Below, one piece after another: positions 37,262 to 46,997 of a stretch of DNA of 64,000 bases. The position numbers were made by a program, and so were the translations under genes. Source of the stretch: Bacilli bacterium (GTDB lineage: Bacteria > Bacillota_I > Bacilli_A > RFN20 > CAG-826); the NCBI GenBank assembly GCA_017468925.1, contig JAFUHI010000009.1, forward strand, positions 1 through 64,000, read 5' to 3'. Below the pieces are notes generated by a model that saw only the letters and a program-made list of their open reading frames with translations, had not been told where the DNA came from and did not search any database. Each line of letters opens with the position of its first letter. The stretch's first letter is position 1.

Positions 37262-38403
37262 AAATCTCAAAATTCATGAAAGGCACAGTTGCTCTCGCGT
37301 TGGCCGGAGTTGCGTTGGCTGCCTGCAGTGGGGAATCCACTGAAAAAGTCGTCAAAGTCGGTGTCTTAGTCGCCGATGTCAGTGGAGAAGAAGCTTTAGG
37401 ATTCAAGAGCTATCTCCAAAATTATGTTGCTAAGCAATATAATTACGAATTTATCTATTCACCACAAATTGAATCCGCAGAACAAGCCAAGTCTCAAGCA
37501 GAGACATTCATCGGACAAAACTGCAAAGCCATAATCGATATGGCGGACAAGAACCGCGGAGATCTTGCAAAACTTTGCAACGATAACCAAGTCTATTTCG
37601 CCATCGGAAGCGGAATGATGTCAGATGAAGATTTCGCCGCCAGCAAGAGCCTTGAATATTTCGTTGGCCAAATCGGTCCAAACATGACCACCGAATATGA
37701 GACTGGTTTAGCCATGGGCCAATATTATAAAGATGCCAAAAACGTCACAAAAATCGGTGTTTATGGCGCTTTCATTCCAAATCCAATGCACCTATATCGT
37801 ATGGCTGGATTGCTGACAGGATTAGGTGACACATATAAGGGTGCGACCGGACAAAACATTGTATTTACCGTTTTCGGTGACGGGGCTCAGTTTGATGCTT
37901 CGAACATTGCTGGAGATGTTGCGATTGATTATTGCGCCGGCTTCGATAACGAAGGCGCCATCTTCGCAACCGTTGGTCAAATCATTGCCAAGAATCCTGA
38001 TGCCTTCTTATCAGTTGGCATGACCACGACATTCTTTGCTGATACGTTAGACGGCGCTGGGGTTGAATACTCCGATATCGATTCCTTCACAAGCGCCAAC
38101 GGCAACCATATGAAGAATGGATCATTAGGATATTTGGCTGGCAAATATTCTTCGTCGTTAGGCCCAGTTTTCGCTGCTATTAAATCAGCGATTGATGGCA
38201 AAGCGATCAGAACAGAAGCGGGAGAAGCTTTCTCATTGAGCCAAGGCTATTGGACCGCCAAGAGCTCAGAGGAATTCGAAAAGTTCCAATCTGCCGATTC
38301 TGTTGAAAACCCAATCTTCAACAAAACGCTACTCGATTCATTAATCGGTCTTTCTTATACCGAGTTTGTGAATGAAGTTGCAAAAGACAGAACACCACAA
38401 TAA
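37258..38403 (+). CDS. Sugar ABC transporter substrate-binding lipoprotein
   Basis: A 381-aa lipoprotein (lipobox AAC, Cys23) followed by a periplasmic-binding-protein type 1 fold (VVKVGVLVADVSGEEALGFKSYLQ, IGQNCKAIIDMADKNRGDLAKLC). It is the external receptor of the CUT2-type importer. AAAGGAG lies 6 bases before the ATG. Hairpins stand on both sides of the gene (37175-37193 and 38415-38458), a common device to make more of the binding protein than of the membrane parts. Confidence 0.9.
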   Translation: MKISKFMKGTVALALAGVALAACSGESTEKVVKVGVLVADVSGEEALGFKSYLQNYVAKQYNYEFIYSPQIESAEQAKSQAETFIGQNCKAIIDMADKNRGDLAKLCNDNQVYFAIGSGMMSDEDFAASKSLEYFVGQIGPNMTTEYETGLAMGQYYKDAKNVTKIGVYGAFIPNPMHLYRMAGLLTGLGDTYKGATGQNIVFTVFGDGAQFDASNIAGDVAIDYCAGFDNEGAIFATVGQIIAKNPDAFLSVGMTTTFFADTLDGAGVEYSDIDSFTSANGNHMKNGSLGYLAGKYSSSLGPVFAAIKSAIDGKAIRTEAGEAFSLSQGYWTAKSSEEFEKFQSADSVENPIFNKTLLDSLIGLSYTEFVNEVAKDRTPQ

Positions 38404-38414
38404 ATGAATGAATA

Positions 38415-38458
38415 ATCTGCTTTGGCTGCCATGCACTAATGTGGTGGCCATTGCAGAT
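38415..38458 (+). other. Long 3' hairpin after the binding-protein gene
   Basis: Starting 12 bases after the stop: outer stem ATCTGC / GCAGAT, a UU/UU internal loop, then nine paired bases including two G-U pairs (TGGCTGCCA / TGGTGGCCA) and a 10-base loop. No U-tract follows and the operon continues, so it is probably an mRNA-stabilising or processing element. Confidence 0.55.
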
Positions 38459-38478
38459 GGCATTGCAAAGGCAATTAT

Positions 38479-39561
38479 ATGGAAAACACAGCAAAAAGAA
38501 CGAAAGCAAAGGAAATCGGCAGAAAAGCATTAGGGATTTTCACCATCCCAGCCATTGTCGTTTTGGCGGTCATGATCGTTTGTTTGTCAACCGGACAAAT
38601 GATTTTGACAACGGATGTTTCCTTCTACGGATTCACTAGATACACCGCGGTGGTATTCTTAACAACTTTGGTTTTGTCTATCAATCTAGGCAGTGGTAGA
38701 TTTGACTTTTCAATCGGCTCACTTTCCACTTTATCGTCAGTTATTGCTGCGAAAATTACCTATGCAATGCTAGAAGGAAGTGGTGCTTCGGCTCCAGTTA
38801 TGCTTCTTATCTCCATAATTGTTGGTGCTATTCTAGGAGCTTTATCAGGCATTCTGTATGTCTCACTAAAGCTGCCTCCAATTATTACTTCATTAGGCGT
38901 TACGTTGATCTATGAAGGCGCCATATACATGATAAACAGCGGTAGGCCTATAACCACAGAAACAGCGAACAGCTCCATGACTTTTTTTAGAGAAAGCTGG
39001 TGGTTGCATCTAATCATCATCGCCATAGCGTTGGTTGCCATCTACCTCGCTTTTGATAGGTCGAAATTTGGATACAATTACCGTGCTCTAAGAGCGGGAC
39101 AAAACATTTCCGTCAATACGGGAATCAAAGAAAAACCAAATGCGATTATATGTTACACGATATGTGGCGCATTGATGGGGACTGTAGGGTTCTTACAGGC
39201 TTTGCCAGGAAACCAAATAACCACATCAGTATTGAATTTCGGCTCTATTGGCATCATGTTTGTGGCCTTCTTGCCGATGTTCATCGGAGGCTATATAGGA
39301 AAATACACCAACGACAAAATCGGATATTTGATTGCGGCCATCTGCATTTCCTTAATCAGCTCAACATTTGCCTTGTTTAGTGCGAAAACCATCACCGCCA
39401 GCGTGCAATCAATCGTCACCGCCGCGTTGCTTGTTTTGTTCTTGATTTTCTTGAATAACGAACAGACTTGCAAAGATATAGTGAATGGAACTTTTTTCAA
39501 GAAACTGATTGGCAAAATCAAAAACAAGAAGGATGCCAAAAATGGAAAGCCTCAAGAATAA
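38479..39561 (+). CDS. Sugar ABC transporter permease, RbsC type (second)
   Basis: 360 aa, again with about ten membrane segments of the BPD_transp_2 type (SGRFDFSIGSLSTLSSVIAAKIT is the conserved element; GGYIGKYTNDKIGYLIAA near the C-terminus). The C-terminal tail is Lys-rich (GKIKNKKDAKNGKP). It is more distant from the first permease than a recent duplicate would be. Its last 20 bases overlap the GH3 gene, which ties the importer to the glycosidase. Confidence 0.9.
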   Translation: MENTAKRTKAKEIGRKALGIFTIPAIVVLAVMIVCLSTGQMILTTDVSFYGFTRYTAVVFLTTLVLSINLGSGRFDFSIGSLSTLSSVIAAKITYAMLEGSGASAPVMLLISIIVGAILGALSGILYVSLKLPPIITSLGVTLIYEGAIYMINSGRPITTETANSSMTFFRESWWLHLIIIAIALVAIYLAFDRSKFGYNYRALRAGQNISVNTGIKEKPNAIICYTICGALMGTVGFLQALPGNQITTSVLNFGSIGIMFVAFLPMFIGGYIGKYTNDKIGYLIAAICISLISSTFALFSAKTITASVQSIVTAALLVLFLIFLNNEQTCKDIVNGTFFKKLIGKIKNKKDAKNGKPQE

Positions 39562-41239
39562 TCCTTTTTACTTAAAGGATGAAGATATTGAGTGGGTCAA
39601 TTCCACGCTCAATTCACTTAGTTTAGATGAAAAAATAGGTCAGTTATTTTGCTTGATCGCTTATTCTAGCGACGAAGGCTATTTATCATATTTGGCCAAA
39701 GGGATAAAAGTAGGCGGCATCATGTGTCGCGTGATGGATAATGAAGAGATAGTGAAGACTGTTTCCTATCTCCAAAAGAATTCAAAAATCCCTATGCTCA
39801 TATCCGCGAATCTAGAAGCGGGAGGAAATGGAGTTTCTTTAAGCGGCACGAAATTGGGCTCTGAATTAGCTATAGCCGCCACAAACAATGCTAACTACGC
39901 TTCAATGCTGGGCGATATATGTGGAGTGGAAGGAAAAGCATCCGGAGTGAATTGGTCTTTCGCCCCAATTGTTGATATCGATTTGAATTTCCGCAATCCG
40001 ATTACAAACACCAGAACTTTTGGCTCGGATTATAAAATGGTCAGGAATTGCGGGGTTAATTATATAAAATCCCTGCAAAACCACGGTTTAGCTGGTTGTG
40101 CAAAGCACTTCCCTGGTGATGGGGTTGATGAAAGGGATCAACATCTTGTCACCTCCATCAATTCACTAAGTGTTGAAGAATGGGATAAGACATACGGCTA
40201 TATCTATAAGAGCTGCATCGATGCAGGCGTGAAGACAATCATGGTTGGCCATATTATGCTCCCAAATTATTCAAAGGCATTAAACCCAGACCTAAAAGAT
40301 GAAGATATATTGCCTGCAACGATTTCGAAAGAGATTGTCAGCGGTCTATTGAAGGAGAAACTCGGCTTTAATGGACTGGTGATTACTGATTCAACTACGA
40401 TGGCGGGGCTTAATATCGCGATGGAAAGAAGCAAGCTTGTGCCATTAACTATCGCTGCAGGATGTGACATGTTCCTTTTCACTAAGAATCTTGAAGAAGA
40501 CGTCTCATATATGAAGAAAGGCTATATTGATGGAATCATCACCGAAGAAAGATTGAATGACGCTGTCACAAAAGTCTTATCTCTTAAAGCGTCATTGGGG
40601 TTGCACAAAGACAGAATGATTCCTACGCTTGAAAAAATCAACAAAGTGGTTGGCGCAAAAGAAAACAAAGACAAAGCCCATGAAGTCGCAGATGACTCTA
40701 TCACATTGGTGAAAAACATACAGGATGTTTTACCAATCAACCCAGAAAAACACAAAAAAGTTTTGTTTTATGCAATAGAGTCTGGAGAAGGGCAGATGGG
40801 GTTCAGCATCGATACAAGTGCGAATTCTCATTTCATTGCGAAACTGCAGGAAAGAGGGTTCGATGTAACAAGATTTACGCCAAAACCAGGCTTTGAGGGG
40901 ATGATGGCCTCATCGAAAGAAATCGTAGAAAATTATGATTTGATAATCTATTCTGCGAATATGGCGACAAAAAGCAACCAGACCGTGGTGAGGATCGAAT
41001 GGGCTCAGCCAATGGGAGCAAATGTCCCAATCTATATTCACTCAGTCCCAACGATATTCATTTCTCTAGAAAATCCATATCATCTTTTAGATGTGCCTAG
41101 GGTTAAAACATACATTAATACTTATGGCAGCACTGATATAATCTTAGATGCGCTGATTGACAAATTGATGGGAAAATCAGAATTCAAAGGAGTGAGCCCT
41201 GTTGACGCTTTCTGCGGAAAATGGGACACAAAACTATAA
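39542..41239 (+). CDS. GH3 beta-N-acetylhexosaminidase-like enzyme
   Basis: About 565 aa, cytoplasmic. The NagZ-type motif KHFPGDGVDERDQH is present (Lys-His then Asp-x-His, the His/Asp pair that serves as general acid in this GH3 branch), as is the nucleophile strand GLVITDSTTMAGL. NPITNTRTFGSD is also typical. Unlike the short NagZ (about 340 aa) it has the second alpha/beta sandwich domain. ATG at 39542 is preferred because AGAAGG lies 9 bases before it; 39533 and 39509 are in-frame alternatives. With nagA and the ROK-like kinase nearby it points to release of GlcNAc from imported glycans. Confidence 0.87.
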   Translation: MESLKNNPFYLKDEDIEWVNSTLNSLSLDEKIGQLFCLIAYSSDEGYLSYLAKGIKVGGIMCRVMDNEEIVKTVSYLQKNSKIPMLISANLEAGGNGVSLSGTKLGSELAIAATNNANYASMLGDICGVEGKASGVNWSFAPIVDIDLNFRNPITNTRTFGSDYKMVRNCGVNYIKSLQNHGLAGCAKHFPGDGVDERDQHLVTSINSLSVEEWDKTYGYIYKSCIDAGVKTIMVGHIMLPNYSKALNPDLKDEDILPATISKEIVSGLLKEKLGFNGLVITDSTTMAGLNIAMERSKLVPLTIAAGCDMFLFTKNLEEDVSYMKKGYIDGIITEERLNDAVTKVLSLKASLGLHKDRMIPTLEKINKVVGAKENKDKAHEVADDSITLVKNIQDVLPINPEKHKKVLFYAIESGEGQMGFSIDTSANSHFIAKLQERGFDVTRFTPKPGFEGMMASSKEIVENYDLIIYSANMATKSNQTVVRIEWAQPMGANVPIYIHSVPTIFISLENPYHLLDVPRVKTYINTYGSTDIILDALIDKLMGKSEFKGVSPVDAFCGKWDTKL

Positions 41240-41240
41240 A

Positions 41241-42692
41241 ATGACAAAGCGTTTCTTGAATATTGCCAAAACCTTAAAACCAAAATTGATTCATAGCAAC
41301 GTGAGAAAGACTTTTTCAAATCAAGTTTTGAAAACTAGCGAACCTTTTGTTGTAGATTTTTATAACCATTACACAGGTTATGTTTCGTTAGATTTTGATT
41401 TTGTGGGCTCACCAGTTGATGCGCCTATATTGCTCAAAATCAAATTTTGTGAACACAAAGATGAATTAAAAGAAAATAGCGATGATTATCATGGATGGGT
41501 GTCGAAGAGCTGGATTCAGGAAGAATTAATTCATATAGATAATTTGCCCAGCACTCTAAAATTAAAAAGAAGATACGCTTTTAGATATATAAGCGTTGAA
41601 TTAATTGCATCATCATCTCGCTACGATGTTCTTTTAAACGGAATCGAATTAGATTCTGTCTCTTCAGTTGGAAATTTTGATGAGATTGTCGGCGATACAG
41701 AACTAGAAAAACGAATTGACGTTGTGGCATTAAGAACATTGCACGAATGCATGCAGTATGAATTTGAGGATGGACCGAAAAGGGATAGGAGACTGTGGCT
41801 TGGTGATTTAAGATTGCAGGCCTTAACAAATTACCACACATACAAAAATTACGATTTAGTCAAAAGATGCCTCTACTTGTTTGCTGGGACAACAGATAAA
41901 AACGGGAGAATTGCCCCATGTGTGTTCACTTCACCAAAAGTAATCGCAGATGATTCTTTCATCTTTGATTATTCCTTGCTTTTCGCTTCAACTTTGAAGG
42001 ATTATTACGAAAATGCCCATGACGAAAAGACCTTGCAAGATTTGTTGCCTGTTGCCACAAAACAGATAATGAACGCTAGAGGATATTTTGTTAACGATGT
42101 TTTGGCTGATAAGAATGAATTGGGATGGTGTTTTTTAGATTGGAATTTGAGTCTCAATAGGCAATGTGGCGAGCACGCTGTATATATATACGCAGAAAAA
42201 GATCTTATTTCTTTGTATAAGGAGATAGGTCTTTCGACCGATGAGTTAGAAATTGACCTCAAAAATAAGATTAAGGCGGGATTTGATGCGTTTTTTGATA
42301 AAAAACTTGGTGTTTTTGTCAGCGGCGAAGCAAAACAAATATCTTTTGCCTCGAACGTTTGGATGATTCTGGCCAATGATTTTAGCGAAGAAGAAAATAG
42401 AAAAATATTTGAAAATCTAGATAGATTAAACCCAGAACCCATGGTAACCCCATATATGTACCATCATTACATCGAAGCATTAATCAAGAGCGGTCTCTTA
42501 GACAAAGCTAGAAAAAAGATGAACGAATATTGGGGAGCGATGATAGATGATGATGCGGATACATTCTATGAGCTATTCAATCCGATGAATAAGGAAGAAA
42601 GTCCATACGGAGGAAAGGCTGTGCTCAGTTATTGCCACGCTTGGAGTTGCACACCATCATATCTACTTCGCCATTACTTTTTGAAAAAATAA
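41241..42692 (+). CDS. Second GH78-like (alpha-L-rhamnosidase-like) protein
   Basis: About 483 aa, no signal peptide, with an N-terminal beta-sandwich (PFVVDFYNHYTGYVSLDFDF) and a C-terminal (alpha/alpha)6 barrel. The signature reads DGPKRDRRLWLGD (residues 177-189), with Arg instead of the general-acid Glu of classical GH78, as in the paralogue at 19689. The C-terminus (YCHAWSCTPSYLLRHY) matches the late GH78 motif. ATG at 41241 follows the GH3 stop by one base; an in-frame TTG at 41202 with AAAGGAG upstream is an alternative. Probably a cytoplasmic hydrolase or lyase of rhamnose-type glycosides. Confidence 0.75.
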   Translation: MTKRFLNIAKTLKPKLIHSNVRKTFSNQVLKTSEPFVVDFYNHYTGYVSLDFDFVGSPVDAPILLKIKFCEHKDELKENSDDYHGWVSKSWIQEELIHIDNLPSTLKLKRRYAFRYISVELIASSSRYDVLLNGIELDSVSSVGNFDEIVGDTELEKRIDVVALRTLHECMQYEFEDGPKRDRRLWLGDLRLQALTNYHTYKNYDLVKRCLYLFAGTTDKNGRIAPCVFTSPKVIADDSFIFDYSLLFASTLKDYYENAHDEKTLQDLLPVATKQIMNARGYFVNDVLADKNELGWCFLDWNLSLNRQCGEHAVYIYAEKDLISLYKEIGLSTDELEIDLKNKIKAGFDAFFDKKLGVFVSGEAKQISFASNVWMILANDFSEEENRKIFENLDRLNPEPMVTPYMYHHYIEALIKSGLLDKARKKMNEYWGAMIDDDADTFYELFNPMNKEESPYGGKAVLSYCHAWSCTPSYLLRHYFLKK

Positions 42693-42693
42693 T

Positions 42694-43332
42694 ATGGAAA
42701 TAAAAGGAATAATATTTGATTTAGATGGAGTCATACTTTCAACAGATGATTTCCATTACCAAGCCTGGAAAAGCCTTGCTACTCGACTTGGCATCCCTTT
42801 CGATAGAGAAAAAAATAATCGCTTACGTGGGGTAAGCCGTTTGGCGTCGCTAGAAATAGTTTTGGAAGGATATCATTTTTCCGACGAAGATAAAAATGCG
42901 TTCGCGGAAGAGAAAAATAACACTTATAGGGAATTGCTTAATAATTTGACGCCTGAATCTGTCAGCGAAGACACGAGGGACACTTTAGATGAACTCAAAA
43001 GAAGAGGCTATAAAATAGCAATTGGATCATCTAGCAAAAATACCAAACTCATACTTTCTAGGGTTGGGTTGCTAAACGCTTTCGACGCCATTGCAGACGG
43101 TGAAGATATAAAGAAAAGCAAGCCGGATCCAGAAGTGTTTTTGGTCGCAGCGAAAAGACTTGGACTAAACCCGACGAACTGTGTGGTGGTGGAAGATGCC
43201 TTTGCTGGTATTGAAGCTGCCATAGCAGGAGGGTTTCTCCCTGTTGCCATCGGCGACGCCACAAATTGCCAATCTGTTGAATATAAGCTTAACAAATTGT
43301 CAGACATTCTAATGTTCGATTTCTTGAAGTGA
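42694..43332 (+). CDS. pgmB: Beta-phosphoglucomutase (HAD superfamily)
   Basis: A 212-aa HAD phosphatase-fold enzyme. DLDGVILST carries the nucleophile and acid/base Asp residues, HYQAWKSLATRLGIPFD and RLRGVSRLASLEIVL are diagnostic for beta-PGM, then SSSKN (motif II), KPDPEVF (motif III Lys) and VVEDAFAGIEAA (motif IV). It converts beta-glucose-1-phosphate to glucose-6-phosphate. It starts one base after the GH78-like stop and ends the operon. A beta-Glc-1-P source (an inverting phosphorylase) is not seen nearby, so either one is encoded elsewhere or the mutase has another sugar phosphate. Confidence 0.88.
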   Translation: MEIKGIIFDLDGVILSTDDFHYQAWKSLATRLGIPFDREKNNRLRGVSRLASLEIVLEGYHFSDEDKNAFAEEKNNTYRELLNNLTPESVSEDTRDTLDELKRRGYKIAIGSSSKNTKLILSRVGLLNAFDAIADGEDIKKSKPDPEVFLVAAKRLGLNPTNCVVVEDAFAGIEAAIAGGFLPVAIGDATNCQSVEYKLNKLSDILMFDFLK

Positions 43333-43347
43333 AATCAAATATAAGCC

Positions 43348-43377
43348 TCGACTGAAAATCCTCTCAAACGATATAAT
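43348..43377 (+). promoter_or_regulatory. Promoter of the peroxidase gene
   Basis: TATAAT at 43372-43377, with TCGACT at 43348-43353 as a possible -35 (18-base spacer). A GGAGG ribosome binding site follows before the ATG at 43400. Confidence 0.5.
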
Positions 43378-43399
43378 TTTAAAAACGGAGGAAACCAAT

Positions 43400-43939
43400 A
43401 TGATTTATGACTATAAACTGATCGATAGAAAGGGAAATGAATTTGATCTAGCATCTTTAAGAAACAAAGTCGTCATCATCGTCAACACCGCAACAGGATG
43501 CGGATTCACCCCACATTACACCCCTCTAGAGGAAATGTATAAGAAATACCATGATATGGGGCTTGAGATAATCGATATACCTTGCAATCAATTTGGTGGC
43601 CAGGCTCCAGGAAGCGATGAGGAGATTCATGAATTCTGCTCACTCCATTTCAATACGACTTTCCCCCAGATGAAGAAGTCAGATGTCAATGGGCCAAATG
43701 CTTTGCCATTGTATGAATATCTAAAATCGCAAAAAGGATTTGAGGGTTTTGGCGAAGGCGAGACGGCGAATTTTATGAAGGATTTCCTTACAAAAATGGA
43801 CCCAAATTACGAAAAAACACCGGATATCAAATGGAATTTCACAAAATTCGTGATCGATAGAGAAGGCAAGGTGGTCGCAAGATTTGAGCCCACCACTGAT
43901 ATGGCAGAACTTGAGAAGTGCGTTGCTTCTCTTCTTTAA
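43400..43939 (+). CDS. Glutathione peroxidase-family thiol peroxidase
   Basis: A 179-aa cytoplasmic peroxidase. The peroxidatic Cys is in NTATGCGFTPHYTPLEEMY, the Gln in DIPCNQFGGQAPGS, and Trp-Asn in IKWNFTKFVID, so the catalytic set of the GPx family is complete. Cys is used, not selenocysteine, and the CNQF Cys can act as resolving residue. Such enzymes in Firmicutes normally use thioredoxin as reductant. It is monocistronic with its own promoter. Confidence 0.93.
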   Translation: MIYDYKLIDRKGNEFDLASLRNKVVIIVNTATGCGFTPHYTPLEEMYKKYHDMGLEIIDIPCNQFGGQAPGSDEEIHEFCSLHFNTTFPQMKKSDVNGPNALPLYEYLKSQKGFEGFGEGETANFMKDFLTKMDPNYEKTPDIKWNFTKFVIDREGKVVARFEPTTDMAELEKCVASLL

Positions 43940-44049
43940 AAATCGTGCGGCTTAATTTAAAAATTTCACCCCTTTTGCTTATGTTTTTTTATCGATAAAA
44001 ATCTTTTTAAATAATTTACATATTATAATTTAAATAATATATTTAACTC

Positions 44050-46875
44050 ATGAAAAAACGTTCACTTTTGTTATTGCCGTTGGTGACTCTCCTTATTTCT
44101 TCGTGCACCCCAAGCCCTTCTAAGACTAGTGAATATGACGATGTTGAGACGGGTAAGCTTCTTGAGGAATCGATGGAAGGAGTCAATGTCAATGTCGTTA
44201 GAGATGATGATGTTAAACCACTAGAGATTCCAGATGAAGATGTTTTTGACGAAACGACAAGAGCCTTGTATGAATTTGAAGAAAATGATTTAGATAAGCA
44301 ATTTACCGTCATCGATTCAAGGGAAATAGGAAGAAGCTCCCCATATGTATCGGAAAGCGATATTTATCCATCTGCCTCCGATATCGTCTTAAGTGATAAT
44401 TATGGTCAACAATATGACCTTAAGAATCTATATTCATCCCAAGGATTGGGACGTTTTTACGTCCCTGTGTCTTCTTTTGAAGACGATAAGGTATATCATG
44501 TCGAACTGAAAAACGATGATCTTTCATTTTTCGGCAAAGACCCAAGCATTAGGAAACTTACATTTTATCCAAAGGTAAATAGAGAAGCCTCACTTCACGA
44601 AGTTGAACAAAAGGAAGGGATTGTCTCAATCGATTCCACCAAAGTCCTATATTATGACGAGGATGGTTATTCCCCGTTCTTTGTCTATAACGAAAATTTG
44701 GAAATCGCTAAGGGGACTGCTTTTAGAATAAGGCATCCTAGCTTAGAGAAAGATGACCAAAACACACTATATGGCAAAATAATTTCAGTCGCACAAAATC
44801 CAAATGGTGCTGGATTTTTGGTCCGTTACGACCCGGCAAAAGCAGCGGATGTCTTCAATAAATTAAACGTACAAGACAGCAAAACAATCGATGAAGAAGA
44901 CAATATTGAATGTTTGGTCAATGACATGGATGACGATCAAACTTTAGCAAATTCCATCCTTCTTCATCCGGATATATTGAAGACGATGTATGGCGTATAC
45001 AATGCCTTTGGTGTCACCCCTGACCAATATAGAAGAAGTGCTTTGGATTGGGGCAGCAGAATCGATATTCGTTTCTCAACAAAATATGACACCAACACCA
45101 GCACATTCACATTCGGTGTTTCTGCCTCATACACATTCTATCCTTCAGAACATCTCGCGATCACCTTGAGGTTCAGTTACACCCAATCCATGAGATATGA
45201 TGTGTCAGCATCCGTATCAATCGAGTGGGAATTCATCTTCCCGGTTGGCATCAATTATCGATTGGAGGTTAGAGAAGACACCACAAAAGAAGTGGAATTC
45301 GGCGTTTTAATCGAATTTGATCATGCTGGCGAATATAGCGAAGAAGCTGTAAAAAAATCCGTTCAAAAATCAATTTTAGAGGCTTTTAGCAAGGATTTTG
45401 ACAAAAAGAGTGTTTTCAAAGGCGATGATCCCACTGTTACCGCGAATGGCAAACAATATCCTTTATTTAGGGTATCTTGCTATTACTTCTTCCCAATAGA
45501 AATCAGATTCGAAATATTCTTCTACTGGCAATTATGCCCTTCGTTTGAAGCGTTTATTAAATACACAAGCCATACCCAAAGGGTTGATTTATGCGTGACT
45601 AATGAAAAAGGAGCGGATCCATCTAGCCAAACGGCAGCCTCATGCAATAAGACCTTATCATTCAGGCTGGTTGGCAAATTGCACGCGGAAGTTGGCATTG
45701 GAGTGTCTTTAGGAGTAGGGGTATTAGGTTTCTATAAATTCTTCCATGCCGAAGTGTCAATAAAAGCTTATGGTGCTTTGGATTTGGTTGGTTTCATAAC
45801 CTTTGATATTTCTTGGACGGATGATCAACCAACGACATCGGAATTCCAAATCGGAGGCAAATTCGAAATATCAGTCGGAGTGAAAGTAGGTGTGGACATC
45901 TATCTTTTGTTCGGTGGATATAAGCATGATTGGCCGATTGTGAGCACCGTCCTTATGGGATTCGCCAAAATGGACGAGGTATCAAGTTTCATAGTAGGAG
46001 AAGAAAACATCTATATACAGAACACCGACTATGATGAAACTAACAAACAATTCAATCTGTCATTGAGCGAAAGGCATTTATTGACGATGAAAGTCATGCG
46101 TGGGGCTACGTTCTCCGTTAATACGATGGAAGTTCCATATGATTTCAGCGTCAAAACAAGATATGGCTCATGGTTAAGCGAAGCAAGTGAAAGAGCCTAT
46201 TCCTCTGCGGTTTTCGTTGTTGATGAAGGAAATGCATCGCTTTCTTTAAGTAACGATGGCCACATCAAGATGGATACGATTATGGGTCAAGAGGATTTTG
46301 TCGCAACATTGACATTAAAGACGAACAAGGAAATAACTGCATCCGGAAGTTCGATTACCAAAACAATTCATATTCATTTTAGAAATAACGATAGGCAAGA
46401 AATATTCATCGATGGCGAATCAGTTGGCTCATATGTCGTTGGGGCGGTTTATAAATTGCCAGTTCCAGAATATAGGAAATATTACAAATTTGATGGATAC
46501 AATGTGACAAAAGACGGATCTGTTGTCGATTATATCCATTACGATGAAGAAAATCCTTCCGCATTCGTTTATACAGTCACAAAAGGAGCTAGCAGCTCTG
46601 AAGATGGAGCGAAAATCTATTTCGAGACCGTCTGGCTCGACGATTATCATTGGAATGTATTCTTCGTCGATGGCCTTGGGAACATCGTTTATATGGATGA
46701 GGTTCCAAACCATGGCACCGCTACCCCGCCAGAAGCATCATACCGCGATCGTTATATGATAGAAAACCCACCAGATGCATCACATCATTATGAATTTATC
46801 GAATGGGATACAAGCTTAGAGGATATCACTGGCACAACAGTCATCCACGGTATATATAAAATTGTAGAAAACTAA
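44050..46875 (+). CDS. Large lipoprotein with beta-rich core and C-terminal InlB-like repeats
   Basis: A 941-aa lipoprotein (lipobox SSC, Cys19) with a highly acidic N-terminal stretch. Residues about 330-640 consist of long alternating polar/hydrophobic beta strands (HLAITLRFSYTQSMRYDVSA, VSIEWEFIFPVGINYRLEVR, LHAEVGIGVSLGVGVLGFYK), suggestive of a large beta-sheet or barrel. The C-terminal 160 residues hold two InlB-type repeats (YKFDGYNVTKDGS; YEFIEWDTSLEDITGTTVIHG). No enzymatic motif was recognised. No ribosome binding site precedes the ATG; -10-like hexamers lie just upstream. Probable surface protein of unknown role. Confidence 0.7.
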   Translation: MKKRSLLLLPLVTLLISSCTPSPSKTSEYDDVETGKLLEESMEGVNVNVVRDDDVKPLEIPDEDVFDETTRALYEFEENDLDKQFTVIDSREIGRSSPYVSESDIYPSASDIVLSDNYGQQYDLKNLYSSQGLGRFYVPVSSFEDDKVYHVELKNDDLSFFGKDPSIRKLTFYPKVNREASLHEVEQKEGIVSIDSTKVLYYDEDGYSPFFVYNENLEIAKGTAFRIRHPSLEKDDQNTLYGKIISVAQNPNGAGFLVRYDPAKAADVFNKLNVQDSKTIDEEDNIECLVNDMDDDQTLANSILLHPDILKTMYGVYNAFGVTPDQYRRSALDWGSRIDIRFSTKYDTNTSTFTFGVSASYTFYPSEHLAITLRFSYTQSMRYDVSASVSIEWEFIFPVGINYRLEVREDTTKEVEFGVLIEFDHAGEYSEEAVKKSVQKSILEAFSKDFDKKSVFKGDDPTVTANGKQYPLFRVSCYYFFPIEIRFEIFFYWQLCPSFEAFIKYTSHTQRVDLCVTNEKGADPSSQTAASCNKTLSFRLVGKLHAEVGIGVSLGVGVLGFYKFFHAEVSIKAYGALDLVGFITFDISWTDDQPTTSEFQIGGKFEISVGVKVGVDIYLLFGGYKHDWPIVSTVLMGFAKMDEVSSFIVGEENIYIQNTDYDETNKQFNLSLSERHLLTMKVMRGATFSVNTMEVPYDFSVKTRYGSWLSEASERAYSSAVFVVDEGNASLSLSNDGHIKMDTIMGQEDFVATLTLKTNKEITASGSSITKTIHIHFRNNDRQEIFIDGESVGSYVVGAVYKLPVPEYRKYYKFDGYNVTKDGSVVDYIHYDEENPSAFVYTVTKGASSSEDGAKIYFETVWLDDYHWNVFFVDGLGNIVYMDEVPNHGTATPPEASYRDRYMIENPPDASHHYEFIEWDTSLEDITGTTVIHGIYKIVEN

Positions 46876-46997
46876 GAAAAACACATCTCAAATTATTAAT
46901 TAATGCCGAAATTAATTTACAAATGTTTTTATATTTTGAAAATAATTTAAAACTTGTTTATGAACTAGTGTATAATTAAGTTTAAGGAGGACAAATG

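Noticed and set aside
42005..42442. 145-codon antisense frame in the second GH78-like gene
   Set aside because: Product of biased codon use on the coding strand; no recognisable domain.
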